Positions 26,701 through 39,800 of a stretch of 64,000 nt of DNA are shown here, piece after piece. This DNA is from Macrotis lagotis (lineage: Eukaryota > Chordata > Mammalia > Peramelemorphia > Peramelidae). Position 1 is the first letter of the stretch. Every line of letters begins with the position of its first letter. The stretch lies in contig NC_133665.1 in assembly GCF_037893015.1 (NCBI RefSeq), forward strand, positions 196,514,714 to 196,578,713. Reading direction: 5' to 3'. The notes under the pieces were generated by a model. It did not search any database. It saw only the letters and a program-made list of their open reading frames with translations, and was not told the DNA's origin. Both the position numbers and the translations under genes were made by a program.

Positions 26701-29700
26701 AATTCGAGACAACTGAAGCTACAGATAGGCTTACCAGTGAATTTCTGACTGAGAGGCACATGAATGGGTGTTGCTTTCACAAGAGTGGCTTTGCCAATAG
26801 GCTCCAGGTCTTTAAGGTCTGGAACTCGATCATGATAAATGAAGTCATTGTCCTTCTTGGCTGCTGTAAGGGCCCGGTTGATTTTGTCAGAAAAATCCTT
26901 CACGCTGATATACTCATCGTACCGAGATGCCACAGTTTTAATCAACTCCGCGGCATGCTGTCAAAGAAAATGTTCCCACTGAGTTAGTCCACTGAGGACG
27001 TGCTGGCCTGCCAGGACTTAACAGGGAACCAAGTCAGAGGTGAGTCCCTGCTTGCTTTATATCTGAGCTTTCAAGGTCCTGCCTGTCAGGGCCCAGGCCA
27101 AAGCCCAGGCAACTCTCAAAGACCAGGCAGAAACTGAGGGAAAGAGAGGGGTTGCTCATCTTTACTGAAGTCCACTCCTTGAGCTCTTCTCAAGAAGGAG
27201 GTCAACAAGGCACTTGCTGCTTCTGCCCTCTCTCCTTGGCCCTCCCACCTGGACTCCTCTGTCTACTGGTCTAGGAGTCAAGAGAATCCCGACAGCTCCT
27301 GTGTGACCCCAGAGAAGGCACTTAACCTCTGGAGCCAAAAGGCCCTTCTCTGGAACATGGGGTAGCCCCATGTTTTTTGTCAAAAACAAAAAGCCTACAT
27401 AGGGATTCAATGGCCAAGAAGAGGACAAATGACCCAGAATACCTCAGTGTCCAGCTCAGCCTGCTTCTTCATCCACAGGTCAATGGGCAGGGATTTGGAA
27501 ATAAAAATAAGGCCAAAGCAAGCCAGGTCCTGGCCCCTCGGGGGTCCCCAACCCCCCCCCCCCCAAGGAGGCCAGCTCACCTGCAACCTGGAGATCTCCT
27601 CCCCAAACCTCTTCTGCTGCTTAGCCAGAACGGCCTGATGGAACTCCGCATGGGCCTGCATCATGCAGTGCTTGGCAGCCAACACCGGGAACACCTCCTG
27701 CAAATATGGACACTGACCAGGGGAGCGTCCATCCCCAGAAAGTGCCACAGACCGCAGGGGAGGCCGAGAGAAAAGGGAGGAAAAGGACATCAGCACGGGC
27801 CGGGGAGAGGCCAGAGCGCGAGGTGGACCCAGTGGCTCCAGGGACCACAGGCAGGGGATTCCAGGGTTTTCTGCTTCCAGTGACAAGGGCCTTTTGATAG
27901 TTCTCTTGGGCCAGGAGAAACTCAAGTAAGCTAAGAGAGGAAGGAGCCTCCCCAGGCCTTGCAGGAGTAGTCTCCATCCCTTCCATGAGACAGCTGTGAC
28001 CCACCTCATGAGATTCAAAGATGAGGCAAGAAAACAAAGAGGCTCTGGCTGGGGAAAAAGGCAAACTAAAATCTTCACACACAGACACACACCAACACAG
28101 ACACACAAACACATAGAGACACAGACACACAGACACAGATACACACATACACCCCAGACAGGGTCTTTTTGGAACCATCTCTCCAAACTCTGAGTCTGAG
28201 GCCTGGCTGGGGGCAGGTCCAAGCCTGCAATCCCAGCTCACAATTACACCCCACCACAGAAAGTCACATTTACTGCATTCAAACAAAAAAATCAGACTAT
28301 CCAAACCTGAATCACTACAAGCTTCCTGGATCATATTTGCAGACATTTCAGTTCTGCCATGACAATCTGAAAAGGCCTCCTGAGCCTTGTGAGCAGAGAT
28401 AAGGACCCCAGCCAAGCCCAGCCTGAGCTGCAGCCTGCCCCATGGCAGGGTCCTGGCACCCCAAATAGATGTCTCCTCCTTTCCTTTCTGGCTAACCTGC
28501 GGTTCAGCATTCAGGGCTACCTGTCCCCCACATGCTGGATTCAATGTCAACCCCATACCCAGGGAGAGGTTCCCAGAAGCTTAGTAAAGTGCAATGCGGC
28601 CACTTCTGGGAGACCCATTGCTCATCACTCTGTGACAAATGCTGAGATTTTCCGTCACATAAGACAAGCCCAAGACTCTCCTGACTTAAACAATAGAGTT
28701 CAAAGTTTCTCTTGAAGAAGTTCCTTACATTCTTTATCTTCACATTTCAAGCACAAAAGCCCATCTGTCAGGACTCTGCTCCTATATCAGTGTTTGTATC
28801 AGACAAAATGACCAAAAGTGGTGACAGCACAAATCCCCTAAATGCTGGGATACATGGCTCAGCACAATCTGCTTAAGAGATGTAGGATTCTAAGAGGCAT
28901 ACAGCCTTCACTCTGGTTCAATTATTAAAAGGCAACTTGGGTTTTTCTTTGGGGCTTAAGGTCTGGGTTTGGTACATTTCAGTATGGTCATAAATGTGCA
29001 TTCATCAACATGGCAAGAATTCCTGCTTTGGCCAACCTCCTACAATTCCTTAATCTGACAGACACAGATCCAGAGAAGTTTCCAGGAAAGAATAAGTTTG
29101 AGCTTAGCAAAGAAGGTTAGGGCAGAGTTAAAAGAGAAAGGTAAGCCTTAAACCCAAATCAAAAAGATCCATCTATACCCTAACAGCAACATGGGAGTGA
29201 TGATCAACCTTAATGGACTTGCTCAAACCAACAGGGCAAGTCATGCACAATTTTGCAGTATCTGCAATGGAGAATACCATCTGTATCCAGAGAAAAAACT
29301 GTGGAGGTTGAACAAAGACCAAAGACTATTACTTTTTTTTTTAGGTTTTTGCAAGGCAAATGGGGTTAAGTGACTTGCCTAAGGCCACACAGCTAAGTAA
29401 TTATTATGTGTCTGAGGCCAGATTTGACCTCAGGTACTCCTGATTCCAGGGCCAGTGCTCTATCCACTGTGCTCTATCCACTGCACCACCTAGCCACCCC
29501 AACTATTACCTTTAATTAAAAAAAATTATTTTATTATGTAATTTTGCTATCTTTTATACTTTATTTTCTTCCTTAAGGATATGATTTCTCTATCACATTC
29601 AACTCTTAGATCAATGTTTACCATGGAAACAATATAAAGACTAACACACTGCCTACTGTGGGGGTGGGGGGAGGGAAGCAAGATTGAGGGGAAAATTGTG

Positions 29701-32700
29701 AAACTCAAAATAAATAAAATCTTTCTAAAATTAAAAAATGTCTTTGGAATACAAAATAAATAAATGAATGGATGGATGAATGAATAAATAAATGAAAAGA
29801 TCCACCTTCAAAGAGACATTTAGTCTGCAGAACCCTAAGGACAAAGCTGATCTCCATACCACCATCCCTCGGCCCAGTCTTCAGGGCCATGGGCAGGCCA
29901 AGACACTAGGGCCTCCAACACTAGCAACAAGAAGAACTAACCTTGGGAAGGGTGTCCTTGTACTGACACTGCTTGAAGACATCTCCATAGTAGTCGGCAG
30001 CTTGGTTGGCCAATTTGGCTATGATGGCATCTTTCATTTTATCTGAAATGAGACCACAGAAAAGAACCACTGAATTAAAAAAAGATAGGGCTCAGTAAGC
30101 ATCTTTAAGCCCACATGAGCCCACAGACATGCACACGACCTGTTGAATAACACTATGCTTAGGACAATCATAAGTTATTCTAGTCTTCCTTGCCAAAGAG
30201 ATGCCGCAGAGGGCTAGCTGTCTATTCCCATCCACTCACTGGCCCCTAGTTTCACAAGATTTAGAAGCCTAGGTGACTCTGGGAGCAACCTGGATTGGTG
30301 AGTGCACATTCTCAGGTAATGACAATTGGGTGGCACCCCTCAGAGAAAGCTTGGCCAAAGCACAGGTGTGCAAGCTCCCCAAGAGCTCCCCATCTTCTCT
30401 TCCCCAGTTTGGAAGACTGAACCCTAACTGATGATGTCATGGTTTTCTTCACCCCTAAGCTCCAGCTCTCCTAAGCATCTGTGCCCAAACAGTGCCCAGG
30501 AAGTTCAACCCAGAACCCACCCTTGGCCCTGCACAGGATGGCTTTCACAGGGAGCCCTGGATATCCTATAGTATCCTTACCCTGCCGCAGCCCAAAACTT
30601 CCAGGGTCCCATTTCAAATCCCACCTCCCACCCTTCCACTCCACCCTCAAGCCCTTGGTCGTCCATCTCCCTCTGAGCTTTGTTTCTTACCCTCTACATC
30701 CCCTCCTACTCTGCCCTCCCTCAAATCCCTACCTTCACATCAAAAGCCCCAGTTTCCTTGAAAGCTCCCTCTGACAGGAAGCCCTTTTAGATTCCCCCCC
30801 CCCCCAGAACCTTGGTCTCTCTGGGGTATGGTAGAAGGTCAGGAGACATCTGAAGACTGACTGACAGCTCTCCCCCACACAGAGCCCAGACCAAATTTTC
30901 CATCACCTCTTGTGGCCTTGAGAAAGAACACTTCCTGGGCTTGGGCCAGCATGATGAGACTCAAAGTTCCTGTGGTGTCTGGAGCGATGTCGGAGGTAGG
31001 TTCCCGATTCAATGCAGACAAAACCGTCTCCTTGATGTGCAAGAAGGCACCACTAGCAAACTGCAAAAGAAGATCTTTTGTGGGTGCCCAGACATGCATA
31101 GGGACAGCAAGATATCCACAAAAGCCAAACACGACAACAAGAACCACAGCAAAGGTGAAGACCATTTAATGGGACAGAGTGTCTATCCTCCACAAAGCCC
31201 AGCCTGGACAGGGTGTCACCAGGGGCCCTGGCTGCTTCCCTGGAGCCCAGTCCATGTCAGAACATCTGAGACTGGCCAGATGAAACTGGACCACGTGGGC
31301 CTCCTCATGTCTGCCCCCACTGGTCAGTTCCCTCTTTGGGGCTGCCATCAGGGGACAGAAAGGGCAAGCTCTGAAAGAGATCTCTGGAGGGGCAGGTGTG
31401 ACAAGCAGGGCTCAAGGTTCCTCATGGCTGCCAGGCCGAGTCTCACAAGGGCATGGAGTAGAAGGGGAAGAGGGGCTGCTTCTGCTGCCCTGGGGAGCTC
31501 TTGAGACAGGAGGAAGGTAGCTTCTAGAAAGCTAGACCAAAAGCCAATGAGCGCCAAAGAGCTGGGCCCACTGGGAATCCTCCCTTCCATTGGTCCCAAG
31601 TGTCTTATCTGACCAAGAAGACAGCCTGCTGAACAGAATGGCTCCAGAAAGAGGAACTTTCCCCAATGGAGATGGGATACCAAAATGAACCCTTGCAGCA
31701 GGTCATAAACCTCCCTAAGAGATAGAGACAGACACACTTCAGTGGCTTGGAAACCTCAATGGAAACCAGACTTAGGAAAAGGAACCACATATCAGAGGTG
31801 TGCTATGACTTAAGTTCAGGAGGATGAAGAGTTAAAACTATACTTCAAATTCCTGAGAATTCAGTGCCATCAAGAAGCAGATTCTGCAAAAGGACAAGAT
31901 GAATGTTAAACTTCCTCCAAAGACATAAAAAGCTGTGCAGTTTTTTACTGTCTGAGTAGATAGATGATGTTCCTTAACATCAGTTCTATCACAACTGTGT
32001 TGACAAACTTGATGGTCTTTTCCTCAGTCTTCAGCCTTCTTTCCTGACCTCCCTACAGCCTCTGATGCTGTCAGATTGATATCCCATAGGCTGATGAGAA
32101 ACTCCAGGACATTCCTTGGCTGGGGAGGGCCTTCCAGACTCTGCTTCAGGTCCTCCAGGGACCTTTCTCTCCCATCTCGCTTTTCCCAACCCTACTCTCT
32201 CCTGGCCTCCTCCTGACCTCTTTCTCAGTCTCACTGGTTGAATCTTCATCCAGTTAACTCCCCTGGGGGACCCCTCCCTAAGATTCTGTCCTTGACTCTC
32301 TCGTCTTCATCAGATCTATCAGGTCTATCCATCCAATCCTAGTCTTTCTTCTGAGATCCAGGGCAACATCAACAATTGACTCTTAAGACATTTCAGAGTG
32401 CATAATACATCCAAAACAGAATTTGTGACTTTCCCCCTTCAGCCTACCCAATTTCAGTTGAAGGCATCACTCTCCTTCCAGTCTCCACTTTCATGATCTG
32501 ATCATTAGTCTCAGCCCCTCATTTCCCCTCATTAACATCCTCAATTAATTGCCCAATGTTGCTGTTTTATCTACATTCACCATAGTGACTCCCTTTGGTC
32601 AGATCCTAATGATCTCTCAACAAGATTACTACAAGGGTCTCGTAACTGGTTTCCCTGCCAGAAGTCTCTACCCACCATCACCTGGGCCACAGGGACTAAA

Positions 32701-32901
32701 TCCAAGCTCCTGTGAGTGGCCTTCAAGAGTGGCCTCCACCTCCATCTCCTGCTCATCATTTCCTTGGCCCATCTGTCTTCCCCGTTAGAGGGCCATCTCC
32801 TGGCTCCACTTTTTGGTGTGTGACCTCCCCCCTGTTCCTGCTCAGCTCGGCCTCCCACTGTATGCAGCTGCCTTCTATCTGACATCTATCTGCGTGTGGG
32901 T

Positions 32902-32955
<54 letters not shown>

Positions 32956-33779
32956 GCGCGCTTCTTGCAAGCAGAGACTGTCGCCCTGTGCCAAGCAGTG
33001 TGTGGCACTGGATGGATGGATCCAAGATGAAAGTACAGAGAGAAAGCCTGAGTGACCTTGGGCCTTCCCCAGTCATGCTACCTCCTTTCCAGGAGAGTAA
33101 GGAACTGAGCACTGACTCAAATCCAGCCAGTGTGACTGTCCATCTGGGTGACACCGAGGCCAAGAAGAAAAAGGTTAAGGAATTGAGAAGGCTGAGGCAC
33201 AGGGAAGTCACTTCATGGAGACTGTCAAGTCCCAATGTAGGAAGGTAGGGCTAAAGGGTTTAAAGAAGATTATGCTCCAGGGCTGGATTTCCTGACCAGG
33301 GAGAAATGTTCACCCCACACCTCTGCCACTTTGTGACTCTGGTAAAGTAAAAACTTCTCTGAGATCCCACTTTTTAATTTATAAAACTTCCAATTTGGAA
33401 TCTGTAAAAAAAATCATCAATTTCAATGACATCATATTTACAAGCAATGAACAGATTCAATCACTGTGGCTAGGAGAAGAGACTTACTTGGGGGAATCAA
33501 TGCAACAGATACTTCTGATGAAAAATCTGACATCCAACAGACTCAGAAAAATGGACACAAATGTCAAAAACCAATAGTCAATCCAGTCATGTCTTAAAGA
33601 GACAGTTTCGGGGTGGCTATGTGGTGCAGTGGACAAAGCACCGGCCCTGGAGTCAGGAGTACCTGAGTTCAAATCTGGTCTCAGACACTTAATAATTACC
33701 TAGCTGTGTGGCCTTGGGCAAGCCACTTAACCCTATTTGCCTTGCAAAAACCTAATAAATAGATAGATAGACAGATAGT

Positions 33780-33818
<39 letters not shown>

Positions 33819-36800
33819 AAAAATAAAGAGACAGTTTCCAAAAGAAAAAACGATGACTTTTACAGACCACTTGAAAAAAAGTTTCAACCCACTAAGAGAA
33901 ATGAAATGATGCCAACTCACATCCAGTCAACTGCTCAAGATGACCAAAAGGGGCCGAGCTGGGAAGTGGAAATGCCACTACTGGGTACTAACCCAACAGG
34001 ACAAAGGCCGAAAGGTCCTATATGTCCTGCACATTCTATGACAAAAGAATGTGACCAACTGTTAATGACTGGGCAGGGGAAAGAGCCCCATACGGATTTG
34101 TAAGGATTGGCATGCTAGGAAATAAGCAGGGTTAGGCACCAACAGGCCAAGACCTTGGTCCTGAGAAGTGATGGGAGAGGCCACTCTGCTACTGGCCAAG
34201 AATAAAGGAACTGTGGGGGAGGGGGCACTCCCTCAGTTGCTCTTTCCTGGTTTTTGTTAGGCTTACTTTTGTTACAAGGTGTGATGCTGGGATGGGGAAA
34301 ATCGATTAATGTAAAAATAAAGGTATCACTTAAGTTTTGTTTTTTAAAGGGAAGATGAGCTAGAGGCCCATAGATGCCTGGGGTATCTAGACCAGAGGAT
34401 CTAGATTCCAGAGAGATGCAGAGGACCTCACTGGAGGACAGGCTTTTGAGGAAGACTGAGGACTATCCCAATTGGTTTCCCCCTCCCATCCCAAGAACAG
34501 ATGGCATGGGAGAGGGAAGTCAGAATGGCACAGTCTTATGAAAGGAACCAGACAGAAAAAAGAGAGAAGGTGGGATGGTCAAGTAGAAAGCAGGGTGTTC
34601 AGAGGGCAAAGGAGGATCCAAACTGGGCTGGGGAAAGGCTGCAGTGGGGACCAGACAAGGACTGCAGGAAGGAGTAAGAGAATGTCACCTGCCTCATGAT
34701 CTCATCATACCACTGCTAAGCCTTCCCCATCCGAAGGAGAACAAATAAACAAGTTAAGAATTCATCACTACAGACTTAACTGTAGCATTTGTAGAGAGTG
34801 TCACAGAAGCCTGGGCAGACTTAGGCAAGAGAACACTCTCTACTGAACTAGGCACACTCTAAAAATGCCTCAAGGAGCCAGCCCCCTGATCAGGGACCAG
34901 GTGGCCCCAAAGGACCAGTGAGGAAGTATGCTCCCACCACCTCAGAAAGGGCAGCAGGAGAAAACATATTTGAAAGGAATTTACTTGGCATGGTGAGGCA
35001 CATTTGTTACAAAGGCTTTGTTTTGTTTTGTTTTTTTATCTCAGTACAAGAAGGGAGAGAGCAAAGAAATGTTTGCTGAGGGAAGAAATCTACATTTTTT
35101 AAATGAAAACTTAAAAAAGAAAGGGAAGCAATGCTTTGACCCTGAGTCTGTGAGGACATAGCTATGGACTTGGCAGCACCCAGCTGGCAAGGGTCTCATG
35201 ACCTCAGCGAGTTGAGGGGAACTCTTGTGTTCCCCTCAGGTGGGTTTGGGGAGCCAACCTCAGAGCCTTGGCTCAGATGGTCCAGGCTGAGGGGCAAAAT
35301 GGGATGCCTGGGATTCCCCCTCATCAGAGGACTTGCAATGAAAGCCTGGCTAACCACTAGTCAGGGTCAGCAAAGATAGGCACCTGTTCAGGGAGGAGTA
35401 GATTGGGGAGGGGTATGAAATCCCTTCCCCTAGCATCCCCACTCACACCCTCCCCCAAAGGCATTTCCAATACAAGTATATTTACAGAATTCTGATGGAG
35501 GGGAGCCCTAGATTGTAAGGGGTAGAAAATGGATCTCAGAAACATGTGAATCCTTTTCCAGGACATCCAAACCTCACAATGCCATGTCCTACCTGATAAT
35601 GCTTAGCAGCAACTTTCAATCCTTCATCGTTATCCAGATTCTGGTCTGCTGCAATCTGGCTTGCTAATGCCGCACAGTTGAATAACACACATGTCTTTTC
35701 ATAACCTAAACTTGCAAGAGCTGTTTAAAAAACAAGAACAAAAAATTGAGAAGAAAAAGTTCAACCCACTGTGTCCTCCAATGAAGTTTCCCTAGATTTT
35801 ATTTATTAAGGTCTTTGACATTATCTCTCATGATGTTTGTGTAGAAAGAGAAATGTGAGCTGGACTCTAAGAACGCTGAATGGCGAGAAGCAATTGACAT
35901 TTTGGCAGGAAGTCTCCAGTGAAGTGCCCAAGGGATCTGCCATTAGCCCCATGCAGCCATTTTAAACTACAACTTAGAGAATGGCACAAGCAGCATCCCA
36001 GTACAATTTGCAGATGACCCAAAGCTGGAATGAGGTGTTACCAAACTGGTCTGTCAAAAAAAAGTCTTTACCAAATGCTGACTGGAGATGTGCCAGATAG
36101 ATACAGACTCAAAGCAAAGCAAACAGGCCAAGTTCCTGCTCTCAAAGAGACAACAAAGACAAAGGATAAAGAACCCAGGCCAGAAGGGAAGACACTAGGA
36201 GGCATAATTCGGGAGGCAGCAGGTGAGCAGGTGACAGGAGGCTAGAGCAGGAAGAAGCCCAGGTCTCTTCAAAGCCGAGCAGCTCAGCATCAAGACAGCC
36301 AAAACAAAGCCAAGCAAGTGTAAGGTGATACAGAACAGAGAGAAAGTCAAATCTCAAACACTCAGGTTCAAAAAGAACAAACTAGAACCTGTACTGTGGA
36401 CATCACCATGTATAGCGCGGGTTCTAACTGGTCGGGCCCTTCCCTAACTCTCTACATGTGTGCACATGTATGTGTGCACACTGGGGGTAGGGAAGGCCTG
36501 TGACTTCCCTGAGAGAACTCCTAGGGAGGAAAACATTCTCTCCCAGTGCCAGTCAGCGAGCCCTCTGCAAGTTGCCTAGCACAGAGTTCTGTGAGGATCA
36601 GGGATTATCCAGGCCAAGCCAGCCAGGACAGGCTGTCTCTCTGAAGCAGTGCAGCTCAGCTCATAAAAATGTAGGCCTAATAAGTACAATGACAGAACTA
36701 GACACTCATATTACACAAATATTATCTGTGCTACATCTCTCACTCTTGAATGAAGGGCTACAGATGTGGCCCACTCGAGAAAGCCTCATGGGGCAGAGAA

Positions 36801-39800
36801 TGTGGGTCAGACTTGAGTTGAGGATGCAAAGAAAGATCCAAGCAGGAATGGCAGCAAGAAAAAAAAAGCAGCAGAGGGATTCACTAGTGGACATGCAGCG
36901 GCAACGACAGCAGCATCTCTGATCTTGCCATCTGAGGGGTGGTCGATGATCCCCTGGCTAGGAAACTGAACAAGGTACACACTCAAACCCCACCCCTCCT
37001 AAAGATGACTATGGGGGCCTGTCCATCCACCTTTCCCAATGACTAATCAACCTGTAGTCCAGGAAGACCAACGAGAGGCTTGGGGAAAACTTTGTTGAAA
37101 TGATGCAAACTAAAACCCATCCAATTAACACTAAACCTTGTAAATGGGCAGGAGATGGGGGAACAGTCTGTGATTTCACTGGCTTCCCAGATCAGTGACA
37201 GGGGCCAGGAACCCACCAGTTCCCTCTCCTCCACACCACAGCGAGTGGAAAGGAAAAGCAAAGCCCTGACCAAGCCTGACTCACAGAGATGAAAAACCAC
37301 TTTTTGTGCTCCTCTTTGCTGAGTTTGAGCATGAGGGTGCCAAGGAATGCCCACCACGTCAGACTCAGGGAGGTGCTGGCTAATTTTGCAGAACTGAATT
37401 TCCTTCTCTTTTTCATTCTTTGTTACAGGAAGATAGTTCTCTCTCAGCAGAGGAAGAGGCAGGGGATAATGGGAAATAAAAGAAACTTTAAAAAGTTTAA
37501 AAAACTATATGGGGGATGGAGGACAAGAATCTTCTGGGGGGGATGGGATTGAACTTTTTTTAAATACATTAATAAATAGTTTGGAGGGATGGGAATAACT
37601 AAAGACATTTCCTCTCACTCTTGGCTATTTTTCCCTACAATAACCAGCTAAGTGCTGCTGGAACAGACCAATGTAAAAGACACAGACGATAGTATTAGAA
37701 GGGAGAGGGGATTCAAAGTGCCATCAGAAAGCAAAGTCACCAGAAGCAAGCAATGGGCAACAGCCCAAAGAAAGGGAGGTGAGCCACAAGATCATGCAGA
37801 CATAAAGCAGATGGAGAAGGAAGCACAGAAACCAGGAGAGAATCATTGGAAACTAGACCTGACTTCAAGATTCCCCTGGAAACTCATGAGGCAAGTCCCA
37901 AGAGCTTTCTGGGTCACCCACATTTCCTGAGGTGGTGGGCCCTACTAAAGGACAGATGAAAGGGTTGCTTTCCAGTTAACAAGGGATCCCTACTAACAGA
38001 CTCTGTCTGGAAAGTAACAAGAATTTACACCAAATTTCCTAGCCTTTATTTTTATTAAAAATTACCTACCCAGTTTTACGGATCCTCCAAAAAGCGATCC
38101 TTTGTCAAAAGCATCCTTCCAGGTAAAGGTCAAGCAGATCTACATTGAGGAAGAAGGGAAAAGCAATCCCTGAAGGTGATGTGGCCCATGGCTGGAGGGA
38201 GTGGGGGAGGGGAATGGAGGAGGAGGAAGTGGGGTTCAGAACACACTCTAATGAAAGGGAATAGGCTAAGAAAATCATCAGACCCAAATCCAAATAGAGA
38301 AATGCCCTCCTGCCCACAGCAAATGTCAAGAGTGAGGCCTCCTCCCCATTCCAGGAAAAAAAATAAATAAACCACACTCAATTCAGCAATCAACCTCACT
38401 GGCAACCTGAGTGGTCTAACTGAAGACATACTGAGTCCCCAAAACATAAGAATAAAAATGCTTTTGACATGGTCAATGTTCAAGATGTCCTTGGAGAAGG
38501 AAATGATGCTGAGCTCTTGGCAGAGTCTGAAATGACTCATTCTGTTTCTCTTTCATACTTAAGAAAACACACCCAAGAAAACTACACCCCATATGAAATC
38601 ATGCTCTATAATTCCTTCTGTGTTAAGGAAAGAAATTCAGAGACTTTTTGTGGGACAGGCAGAAGCCAAGGGACACAAATGAGCCCCAGATTTCACCAAT
38701 CACAGAGTTCTAAGTGAGCTGATTTTCAGGAGAAAGGAGGCACTTGCAATCCAAATCAGGATCCATAAAAAATCATCCCTAAGGATGGTTCCCTCTCCCA
38801 AAATATTAATAATATGTGCCCCCCTAACCCCCCACTTTCAGCTCTCTATCCCATAGGTGGAAGCTAGGAGATGATTTCACAAGCCATAGTTTTTAAACAA
38901 ACTAAAATAAGTCTTTACCTGATTTTCAGAAAATGGGAATTTTGGCTCAATGGAACAAATCTGATCATAATACCTAAAAAAGCAAAATCAAAATGAGTAA
39001 CCACCATAGTGAGATGCTGTACATCATTTCCAACCCATTCTGTACAATTCAAAGCCAATATTCTCCTCAGCAGTTAATTTACCCCTTGACCTCTTAATAG
39101 AAAAGTCAATGGGTTCCATGATCTCCCTGGGGGCAGGGTTGGGGGGAGAGACCATCCTCAACTGTCTTCTCCAAGAAGATCCTACCCAAAGTGTTGCGAG
39201 CCTTTGGCTTCCCATGACATCCCTAGAACACTGAAGGGAGATCTTGGGCACTGCCACTGGCATCTTCCTTTTCCATCCATTTTTTGAATGATAGCCTTTG
39301 CTCAGATTCTTCTAAACAAGGCCTGGGTTCAAAGCCCATTCACACTCACCATGCACTTCTCCAATGTGCTAGGAGTCCAGGGTCATATTCAATCAAAATT
39401 CCTTGACCACTATCACACACTCAGTGACTCACAACCACACAATCCCAGCACACCACAGATAATCAATGGACAGATGGGTCTCCACTTCAGGGACAGTGTA
39501 AGGTCAGTTACTAAAGCTCTGTGATCTCCCACTGACAATGTTAACACAACCAACCAAATTAAGTCATCACATGAAGTGACTGATGTCAACAGGTAAAGAT
39601 TAATCCCATAGTCTCCCTTCCCCTAAAAAATTCATGTATTGCAGACTATAAAAGTATTTTGGGGTAATGCTCCAAAGGCAGGCAATTCTCCTTCCTGGGA
39701 ATATCCTCAGCTCCAGGTCAACCTAGGACACGGTCCTGGGTCTTGTCTTTTGTTACTTTTCAGCTCACATAACTCCCACATTACCACCTGTCTGGTAAAT

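Larger units (their letters stand above)
33385..34325 (+). mobile_element. L1 LINE relic (late ORF2 and 3' region), split by a SINE
   Basis: Text such as gagaaatgaaatgatgccaa, tccagtcaactgctcaagat and gccactactgggtactaacc follows the conserved L1 segment (human: 'cccattactgggtatatacc'). It ends with a G-rich tract and aaataaaggtatc. Confidence 0.6.

Noticed and set aside
27621-28556. 311-codon minus-strand frame
   Set aside because: It runs through exon 7 in a wrong frame and through a CA repeat (Val/Cys runs). The spliced ALIX exon explains the real coding part.
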